Assembly: GCA_965279065.1 (NCBI GenBank)
Contig: OZ257134.1
Span: 1,736,001 to 1,800,000, forward strand
Origin: JAKAXS01 sp965279065
GTDB taxonomy: Bacteria > Pseudomonadota > Alphaproteobacteria > Rhizobiales > Hyphomicrobiaceae
Direction of reading: 5' to 3'
Length of the DNA stretch: 64,000 bases
In this document: positions 58,302 through 64,000 of the stretch, piece by piece
Layout: each line of letters starts with the position of its first letter
Position numbering within the stretch: the stretch's first letter is position 1
The notes under the pieces: generated by a model
The model's input: the letters and a program-made list of their open reading frames with translations, nothing else
Told to the model about the DNA's origin: nothing
Databases searched by the model: none
Position numbers and translations under genes: made by a program

Positions 58302-58850
58302 TCACATGGCGTTGGCGCCACGGCCGATCGCGGCGATGCCGGTGCGCGAGACCTCGACCAGACCGAGCTCCATCATGAGATTGATGAACGTCTCCAGCTT
58401 GGAGGGCTTGCCTGTAATCTCGAACACGAAGTGCTCGATCGACGTATCCACGACCTGCGCGCGGAATATCTCGGCCAGACGCAGCGCTTCGATACGTTTG
58501 TCGCCTTTGCCGGCAACCTTGATCAGCGCCATCTCGCGTTCCAGCGCCCGACCCTCCAGCGTGAGGTCGCGCACCCGATGCACTGGTACCAGCCGCTCGA
58601 GCTGATGCTTGATCTGCTCGATCACCGCGGGCGTGCCGCGCGTGACGATGGTGATGCGCGAGATATGCTTCTCGTGCTCGGTCTCCGTCACCGTCAAACT
58701 GTCGATGTTGTAGCCACGGCCCGAGAACAGCCCGATCACGCGCGCCAGCACACCCGGCTCGTTGTCGACGATGACCGACAGTGTGCGCGATACGACGTCT
58801 TCGCGGATGGCGGGCGCGGTGTAATGGCTCTGCGGATTGGGATTGATCAT
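58302..58850 (-). CDS. ilvH: Acetolactate synthase small (regulatory) subunit
   Basis: Regulatory partner of IlvB that binds valine; 182 residues from ATG 58850. Two ACT domains: RTLSVIVDNEPGVLARVIGL followed by FSGRGYNIDSLTVTETEHEK, then the second half (MALIKVAGKGDKRIEALRLA, HFVFEITGKPSKLETFINLM). The long frame upstream is a shadow. Its ATG overlaps the stop of the upstream secreted-protein gene by four bases (ATGA), so translation is coupled to that gene and not directly to ilvB. Confidence 0.96.
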   Translation of the reverse strand: MINPNPQSHYTAPAIREDVVSRTLSVIVDNEPGVLARVIGLFSGRGYNIDSLTVTETEHEKHISRITIVTRGTPAVIEQIKHQLERLVPVHRVRDLTLEGRALEREMALIKVAGKGDKRIEALRLAEIFRAQVVDTSIEHFVFEITGKPSKLETFINLMMELGLVEVSRTGIAAIGRGANAM

Positions 58851-59431
58851 GGCTTGTCTTTTTTCTGCTCTTTGTCCTTGGCGTCGTCCGGGAGTGCGGC
58901 GTCCGGCGTTGCACCGTCTGGTATGTCCTCGAGCTTTTTCGCTTTGGCCTTGGGAAAAACGATCTCGGCGAACGGCGTAAACCCGTACTTGTCGACGAGC
59001 TTCTTGAACGCGTTGGCTTCGCTCGTCGGAATGGAATATTTGCCGAACGCACCCGCCACGCGTTGCCCCATGGCCTGCGCCAGCAGTTGCGGCGACGGTG
59101 CGCGCGCCTTTTTCAAGGCGTCCGGCGGCATGCGCGAGTAGATCGTCGCCAGCGTCTGCGTATGAATATAGTCTTGCGCGATGCAGCCCTCGAAGTAGCG
59201 CGTGTACTTGCTCGAAGCACCGTGCGTCTTGTAGCAGGCGATGATCAGTTCGAATGCCTTTGTCGCCCCTTGCCGCCGTTGCACCTTGCCGAGCTGGACC
59301 GCGGCGCTCTTGATGTTGGCAATTTGATCCCAATCGATGACCGGTGGCGGCGCAGCCGCCGATGCGGGTACTGCGGCCACCGCCGTCAGCATCGCCCACG
59401 CACCCAGCCGTGCTGCTGCAGTCCAACTCAT
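58847..59431 (-). CDS. Secreted protein inserted in the ilv operon, unknown function
   Basis: A 194-residue exported protein. Signal region AARLGAWAMLTAVAAVPASA, cleaved near AAPPP. The mature chain is helical: VIDWDQIANIKSAAVQLGKV, ATKAFELIIACYKTHGASSK, YFEGCIAQDYIHTQTLATIY, then LLAQAMGQRVAGAFGKYSIP and KKLVDKYGFTPFAEIVFPKA. Two cysteines could bond. The tail is Asp/Lys-rich (DDAKDKEQKKDKP). It lies 28 bases after the ilvB stop and overlaps ilvH by four bases. No link to acetolactate synthesis is evident; no domain recognised. Confidence 0.7.
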   Translation of the reverse strand: MSWTAAARLGAWAMLTAVAAVPASAAAPPPVIDWDQIANIKSAAVQLGKVQRRQGATKAFELIIACYKTHGASSKYTRYFEGCIAQDYIHTQTLATIYSRMPPDALKKARAPSPQLLAQAMGQRVAGAFGKYSIPTSEANAFKKLVDKYGFTPFAEIVFPKAKAKKLEDIPDGATPDAALPDDAKDKEQKKDKP

Positions 59432-59459
59432 GGCATGTTCTCCTGCAGCCGGGGCCCGC

Positions 59460-61226
59460 CTAGACGAGCACCTTGCCTTCTTTGCCGATGGCACGACCGA
59501 CCTCTTCGTCGGTCATGCTGTCGCCGAGCAGCATCTCGTTGTGCGGCTTGCCCGACGGAATCATCGGGAAGCAGTTGGCCAGCGCCGCCACGCGGCAATC
59601 GAAGATCACCGGCTTCTTGACGTTGATCATTTCCGTGATCGCCCCGTCCAAGTCACCCGGCTTCTCGCAGCGCATGCCGACCCAACCGTAGGCCTCCGCC
59701 AGCTTGACGAAGTCCGGCAGGCTCTCAGTATAGCTGTGCGACAGGCGGTTGCCGTGCAGCAACTGCTGCCACTGGCGCACCATGCCCATGTACTGGTTGT
59801 TGAGGATGAACACCTTCACCGGCAGGTCGTACTGCACGGCCGTGGAGCACTCCTGGATGTTCATCAGGATCGAGGCGTCGCCGGCAATGTCGATGACCAG
59901 CGACTTCGGATGCGCCAGCTGCGCGCCGATGGCGGCGGGCAGGCCATAACCCATGGTGCCCAGACCGCCCGATGTCATCCAGCGGTTCGGCTCCTCGAAG
60001 TTGTAGAGCTGCGCCGCCCACATCTGATGCTGGCCGACTTCCGTCGTTATGTAAGTATCGCGGTTCTTGGTCAGCTGGTACAGCCGCTCCACCGCGTACT
60101 GCGGCATGATCACGTCGCTGGAATTCTTATACGAAAGCGACTTCTTCGCCCGCCAGCCGTCGATCTGCTTCCACCACGTCTTGTGCGCCGACTTGTCGAG
60201 CACGGCCGAGTGCGCCTTCCACAGGCGCAGCATGTCCTCCAGCACGTAGGCCACGTCGCCGATGATCGGCACGTCGACATGCACGTTCTTGTTGATCGAC
60301 GACGGGTCGATGTCGATGTGGATCTTCTTGGACCCGGGCGAGAACGCATCGAGCCGGCCGGTGATGCGGTCGTCGAAGCGCGCCCCCACGCACACCATCA
60401 CGTCGCAGTCGTGCATCGCCCAGTTGGCTTCATAGGTGCCGTGCATGCCGAGCATGCCCAACCACTGCTTGTCGGACGCCGGATAGGCACCCAGACCCAT
60501 CAGCGTCGATGTGATCGGGAATCCGCTCAACCGCACCAGTTCGCGCAGCAACTGGCTGGCCTTCGGGCCGGAGTTGATGACGCCGCCGCCGGTGTAGAAC
60601 AGCGGACGTTTGGCGTTGGCCATCAATTCGATCGCCTCGCGCACCGGACCCTGGTCCGGCTTCAGCTTCGGCCGGTAGGTCTTGTGCGCGATGTTGGACG
60701 GGCCGACGTAGTTGCCCATCGCGAACTGGATGTCCTTTGGGATGTCGACGACCACCGGGCCCGGCCGCCCCGAGCGCGCGATATGGAACGCCTCGTGCAG
60801 CACACGTGACAGGTCGTTGACGTTCTTCACCAGCCAGTTGTGCTTGGTGCACGGCCGCGTGATGCCGACCGTATCGCATTCTTGGAACGCATCGTTGCCG
60901 ATGAGGTGCGTCGGCACCTGTCCGGTGATGCACACAATCGGGATCGAATCCATCAAGGCGTCCGTGAGCCCGGTCACGGCATTGGTCGCGCCCGGGCCGG
61001 ACGTCACGAGCACCACGCCGACCTTGCCGGTGGACCGCGCATAGCCTTCCGCCGCATGCACCGCGCCGCCTTCCTGGCGCACCAGGATGTGCTGTACCTT
61101 GTCCTGCTGGAACAACTCGTCATAGATCGGCAGAACGGCGCCGCCGGGATATCCGAAAAGCACCTCGACACCCTGGTCACAGAGGGCCTTGATCACCATT
61201 TCGGCGCCCGTCATCGCGCGTGCCAT
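59460..61226 (-). CDS. ilvB: Acetolactate synthase large (catalytic) subunit
   Basis: TPP-dependent first common enzyme of branched-chain amino acid synthesis; 588 residues from ATG 61226. Marks: EVLFGYPGGAVLPIYDELFQ, the catalytic Glu in ILVRQEGGAVHAAEGYARST, VTSGPGATNAVTGLTDALMD, CITGQVPTHLIGNDAFQECD, MLGMHGTYEANWAMHDCDVM, and the TPP motif VIDIAGDASILMNIQECSTA. It pairs with the IlvH subunit encoded after the inserted gene. It starts 121 bases after miaA and has a possible promoter with tandem GGTCAAC units at 61324-61337. Confidence 0.97.
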   Translation of the reverse strand: MARAMTGAEMVIKALCDQGVEVLFGYPGGAVLPIYDELFQQDKVQHILVRQEGGAVHAAEGYARSTGKVGVVLVTSGPGATNAVTGLTDALMDSIPIVCITGQVPTHLIGNDAFQECDTVGITRPCTKHNWLVKNVNDLSRVLHEAFHIARSGRPGPVVVDIPKDIQFAMGNYVGPSNIAHKTYRPKLKPDQGPVREAIELMANAKRPLFYTGGGVINSGPKASQLLRELVRLSGFPITSTLMGLGAYPASDKQWLGMLGMHGTYEANWAMHDCDVMVCVGARFDDRITGRLDAFSPGSKKIHIDIDPSSINKNVHVDVPIIGDVAYVLEDMLRLWKAHSAVLDKSAHKTWWKQIDGWRAKKSLSYKNSSDVIMPQYAVERLYQLTKNRDTYITTEVGQHQMWAAQLYNFEEPNRWMTSGGLGTMGYGLPAAIGAQLAHPKSLVIDIAGDASILMNIQECSTAVQYDLPVKVFILNNQYMGMVRQWQQLLHGNRLSHSYTESLPDFVKLAEAYGWVGMRCEKPGDLDGAITEMINVKKPVIFDCRVAALANCFPMIPSGKPHNEMLLGDSMTDEEVGRAIGKEGKVLV

Positions 61227-61347
61227 CGTCTCGTTCCTTTGCCTTGCTGGGTGCGTGAATTGCTGCGCCGACAGGGAAATCCCCGACTGCGGAGCGGCGC
61301 ACACTAACGGCGAGATATTATGGGGTCAACGGTCAACGGATAATAAA

Positions 61348-62259
61348 TTAGAGATTAGAAAGCTCAATACTTTCCATTTCTTTCGTATTGATGGCCTTCC
61401 AAGAACGCATATTACTTCTAAGCCAGGTGAGCTGCCTTTTAGCGTACTGCCGGGTTTCCTGCGTAGCGAGTTCCACGGCCTCTTCCCTGGTCAGCTCGCC
61501 GGCCTGGAGTTGCAGCAGCGGCGCGACGCCCAGCGCCCGCATCGCCGGCAGCCCCCCGTCGAGATTGAGTTGCGCCAGCGCGGCAACTTCATCCATCGCC
61601 CCCTGCGCCATCATCAGCGCAAATCGGGAATCGCAGCGCTGATTGAGTTCGTCCCGTTCCGGCGTCACGACGATGCGAACCGTCTCGGCTTCGTCGAGAA
61701 CTGGCTCACCCGGCTGATCCTGCCAGTAGGCGAGCGACCGGCCCGTTCCGTCCAGCACTTCCAGCGCCCGCGTCACGCGCTGCGGATCGGTCGACCGCAG
61801 GCGTGCGGCCATCTCCGCATCGCGGCTCGCAAGCACGGCATGGAGCGCCTCCGGCTCCAGCCGCCGCGCCTCCGCCCGCCAGTGCGCTCGGACATCGTCC
61901 GCAATCACCGGGATGGGCGACAGGCCCTGCAGCACCGCGCGGAAATAGAGCCCCGTCCCGCCGACGATGACGGCGCGGCGCCCAGCACGCCGCACCTCGG
62001 CGATCGCCACCGCTGCATCCCGCGCGTAGCGTCCCGCCGAGTAGGCCTCGGCTGCAGGCACGTGGCCGTACAGCAAATGCGGAACGCGTCCCTCGTCCTC
62101 GACCGACGGCCGCGCCGTCAGCACGCGCAGTTCGCGGTACACCTGCATGCTATCGGCGTTGATGATGCTGCCGCCGGCCTGCTCCGCCAGCCGCAGCGCC
62201 AGCGCCGACTTGCCGCTGGCGGTCGGACCTGCGATGAGGATGGCGCGCTGATCGATCAT
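61348..62259 (-). CDS. miaA: tRNA dimethylallyltransferase
   Basis: Adds the dimethylallyl group to A37 of tRNAs reading UNN codons. 303 residues. P-loop ILIAGPTASGKSALALRLAE, INADSMQVYRELRVLTARPS, VIVGGTGLYFRAVLQGLSPI, and DPQRVTRALEVLDGTGRSLA. The tail has QETRQYAKRQLTWLRSNMRS, the tRNA-binding end. Diverges from serB by 42 bases, so both share a short promoter zone. It is upstream of ilvB on the same strand. Confidence 0.96.
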   Translation of the reverse strand: MIDQRAILIAGPTASGKSALALRLAEQAGGSIINADSMQVYRELRVLTARPSVEDEGRVPHLLYGHVPAAEAYSAGRYARDAAVAIAEVRRAGRRAVIVGGTGLYFRAVLQGLSPIPVIADDVRAHWRAEARRLEPEALHAVLASRDAEMAARLRSTDPQRVTRALEVLDGTGRSLAYWQDQPGEPVLDEAETVRIVVTPERDELNQRCDSRFALMMAQGAMDEVAALAQLNLDGGLPAMRALGVAPLLQLQAGELTREEAVELATQETRQYAKRQLTWLRSNMRSWKAINTKEMESIELSNL

Positions 62260-62301
62260 GCGCAGCCCAATACTGCAATTGCCGCCTCAGCGCGAGGATC
62301 A

Positions 62302-63198
62302 ATGACCGTGCAAGCCATCGTCCTGACCAGCCCGCCCGGCAAGGCCGGCCTGAACGTCGGGTCTGTCGACGCCTTCGCCCTCGGCATCGGCGCCATGGTC
62401 GATTGGCTGGCGCCCCACGAAGCCGCGCACCTCGTCCTTCCCCCCGACGCCGACGTTGCCGGCACTATCGTCGACGCCAGGAAGCGTTTCTCGGACAATC
62501 CCGTCGACGTGAATGCGATAGCCGCGGTTGCCGATGGCAGCTTGCGCAGACGCCTGCTCGTTGCCGACATGGAATCCACGATTATCCAGCAGGAATGCCT
62601 GGATGAGCTGGCCGAGTACGCCGGCGTGCGCGACCGCATCGCCGCCATCACCGAACGCGCCATGCGCGGAGAACTGGATTTCGCGGCCGCGCTGCGCGAA
62701 CGCGTCGGCCTGCTGTCGGGTCTCGATGCGCATATCCTGCAGGAAATCTACGACGAGCGCGTCACGCTGATGCCAGGCGCCGCTACGCTCTGCGCCACCA
62801 TGCTGGCGAACGGAGCGACGTGCGCACTCGTGTCCGGCGGCTTCAGCTTCTTCACCGAGCGCATCGCGGCACGGTTGGGATTTAATACGCAGCAAGCCAA
62901 CCTCCTCGACATTGCCGACGACAAGATCTCCGGCACTGTCGCCGAGCCGATCCTGGGTCGGGAGGCCAAGCGCGCCGCCCTGGAGCGGCTGGCGGTTGAG
63001 AAATCGCTCGACCTCGCTGACACGCTGGCCGTCGGAGACGGCGCCAACGATCTCGACATGTTGGCAGCCGCTGGCTTGGGCGTCGCGTTCCGAGCCAAAC
63101 CCATCGTCGCGGAAAAAGCCGCTGTGTCGATTGTCCACGGCGATCTCACCGCTTTGCTCTACTTGCAGGGCTACCGGCGCGACGAATTCATCCTGTGA
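62302..63198 (+). CDS. serB: Phosphoserine phosphatase
   Basis: Last enzyme of serine synthesis, a HAD phosphatase; 298 residues from ATG 62302. An N-terminal ACT-like regulatory part covers residues 1-80. The catalytic motif is RLLVADMESTIIQQECLDEL (Asp 89), with Glu where most HAD enzymes have the second Asp, as in many relatives. Later: LMPGAATLCATMLANGATCA, LVSGGFSFFTERIAARLG and VGDGANDLDMLAAAGLGVAF. It overlaps the membrane protein gene by 11 bases at its 3' end, convergent. Serine is central to the methylotrophic serine cycle, but its own role here is general biosynthesis. Confidence 0.94.
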   Translation: MTVQAIVLTSPPGKAGLNVGSVDAFALGIGAMVDWLAPHEAAHLVLPPDADVAGTIVDARKRFSDNPVDVNAIAAVADGSLRRRLLVADMESTIIQQECLDELAEYAGVRDRIAAITERAMRGELDFAAALRERVGLLSGLDAHILQEIYDERVTLMPGAATLCATMLANGATCALVSGGFSFFTERIAARLGFNTQQANLLDIADDKISGTVAEPILGREAKRAALERLAVEKSLDLADTLAVGDGANDLDMLAAAGLGVAFRAKPIVAEKAAVSIVHGDLTALLYLQGYRRDEFIL

Positions 63199-63880
63199 CG
63201 CGAGCCCATGCGCGGCGCACGGCAACGCGCAGGCGCAACCATTCGAACTGCATGCGCGGCTTCAGGATATCCCAGCGCGACGAAACCCAGCTGCGCGCGG
63301 CGAGCGCCGTCTCGACGATCCCGGGCCACCAGCGCGCCACCGCCTGCTTGGCCTCCACCCGCACCGCCGTCTTGACCATGCGTCCGTAGCGCCAAACCCA
63401 CGTCGCCCGAATCCTGGCGAAGATCGCCTCCTTCCACGGCACGAAGCGATCATAAAGCGCGGCGAACCAGCCAATCTGCATCAGTGCCGGCTTGACCAGA
63501 ATGAAGATGCGCGCGATCAGCGCCGTCGACACGATCTTGGCGGCGATAAACAGCGCCGCCGCCGTGATGAGATAACCATTGGCCACCAGCCAGATCGCCA
63601 CGAACTTCAGCGGGAACAGCAACGACGACGGCAGCGCGATCGCGGCGAGCGCGGCATACGGCGGTAAGCTGGCAATCGCCAGTTCCAGCCGCGCCCAGGG
63701 CCGGAATCGCGCGAGCCGCGCCAGCGCATCGGACAGCGGCCGCCAGCCCCACTCCTCGAACAGCACGAGCAGCGCGGCGACGATTTGCACAAGCGCAATC
63801 AACACCGGGCCTACCACGCGCCAGATCAGCGTGGCAGCCGTCTTGAGCACCTGGACCAGCAGTCGCAAGACGCCATTCAT
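63188..63880 (-). CDS. Conserved-type membrane protein, hypothetical
   Basis: A 230-residue protein with several hydrophobic helices: LQVLKTAATLIWRVVGPVLI-like start, PVLIALVQIVAALLVLFEEW, LPSSLLFPLKFVAIWLVANG and LITAAALFIAAKIVSTALIA. The C-terminal 90 residues are basic and Trp/Arg-rich (RIRATWVWRYGRMVKTAVRV, WDILKPRMQFEWLRLRVAVR). ATG 63880 is chosen; the next upstream ATG would add eight residues. Its stop overlaps the serB stop region by 11 bases. I do not know a function; similar proteins are found after serB in other alphaproteobacteria in my memory only. Confidence 0.6.
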   Translation of the reverse strand: MNGVLRLLVQVLKTAATLIWRVVGPVLIALVQIVAALLVLFEEWGWRPLSDALARLARFRPWARLELAIASLPPYAALAAIALPSSLLFPLKFVAIWLVANGYLITAAALFIAAKIVSTALIARIFILVKPALMQIGWFAALYDRFVPWKEAIFARIRATWVWRYGRMVKTAVRVEAKQAVARWWPGIVETALAARSWVSSRWDILKPRMQFEWLRLRVAVRRAWARVTG

Positions 63881-63948
63881 GACGGCACCATGCCACGAGT
63901 CCACCGCTTGCTAACATCCGCGCGACATCATGGTTGCCTACGCTGCCA

Positions 63949-64000
63949 CTACGCGGCAGGCGGAACCCGGGCACCGCGCAGCGCCGCGAACTTCGGCCAC
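63949..64000 (-). CDS. Possible 3' end of a gene entering from the right edge
   Basis: On the minus strand one frame ends at TAG 63951-63949 with WPKFAALRGARVPPAA before it. The sequence is too short to assign. It may also be noncoding. Nothing else is seen between 63905 and 63948. Confidence 0.25.
   Translation of the reverse strand, partial: WPKFAALRGARVPPAA

Noticed and set aside
59337..60809. 490-codon plus-strand open frame over ilvB
   Set aside because: Antisense shadow of ilvB: low-complexity His/Arg/Val sequence, no ribosome site, no recognisable domain.
1..64000. CRISPR arrays, insertion sequences, phage genes
   Set aside because: No regularly spaced repeats, transposase motifs or structural phage proteins were found on reading both strands.

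Overview
The window looks like chromosomal DNA of a GC-rich methylotrophic alphaproteobacterium, most likely a Hyphomicrobium-like member of the Hyphomicrobiales. The basis is a complete calcium-type methanol dehydrogenase (mxa) cluster, a second PQQ alcohol dehydrogenase carrying the lanthanide signature, and alphaproteobacterial backbone genes (ATP12, ELM1 family, DUF3309, crcB-rluC-HAD-ATP12 order). The genus is inferred; no rRNA is present.

Region 1 (1-4.8 kb, mostly minus strand): the 5' part of an RND efflux permease with its membrane-fusion partner, a secreted LolA-like protein, a NarL/LuxR-type response regulator and a lipoprotein facing the mxa promoter.

Region 2 (5.2-18.7 kb, plus strand): mxaF-J-G-I-R-S-A-C-K-L/D-E, then a TraB/GumN protein, a frameshifted small gene, a DUF3617-like protein with a decayed partial copy beside it, and a two-EF-hand secreted protein. 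From mxaR onward the genes overlap by a few bases. mxaL and mxaD are one uninterrupted reading frame. RNA hairpins after mxaF and after mxaI fit stepwise lowering of expression from abundant enzyme to assembly factors.

Region 3 (18.8-24.9 kb): a PQQ-associated YVTN propeller (minus), a c550-type cytochrome, a periplasmic binding protein, an ExaF/PedH-type lanthanide alcohol dehydrogenase with a strong terminator, and a DUF1194 VWA protein. The related aldehyde dehydrogenase (29.9-31.4 kb) with two DUF779 genes could finish ethanol or other alcohol oxidation.

Region 4 (24.9-36.6 kb): tRNA-Pro, a divergent histidine kinase/response regulator pair, GIY-YIG and HI0933 proteins, leuA preceded by a likely leucine leader peptide with four Leu codons in a row, tatD and an MBL hydrolase, DUF3309, and two paralogous secreted low-complexity proteins.

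Region 5 (37-51 kb): a second, heavy-metal-type RND pump, ettA, ELM1/CPBP genes, an Lrp regulator, a frameshifted MFS gene, ATP12, a HAD phosphatase, a caspase-like protein, rluC and crcB.

Region 6 (51-64 kb): a Tae4-like amidase, rarA, htrA, an M28 peptidase, an unrecognised gene boxed by hairpins, the ilvB-(secreted protein)-ilvH-ilvC operon, miaA, serB and a membrane protein.

No insertion sequence, CRISPR array, rRNA or phage gene was seen. The most notable items are the leucine leader, the mxaL-mxaD fusion, the EF-hand protein between the calcium and lanthanide enzymes, and several small decay or duplication events.
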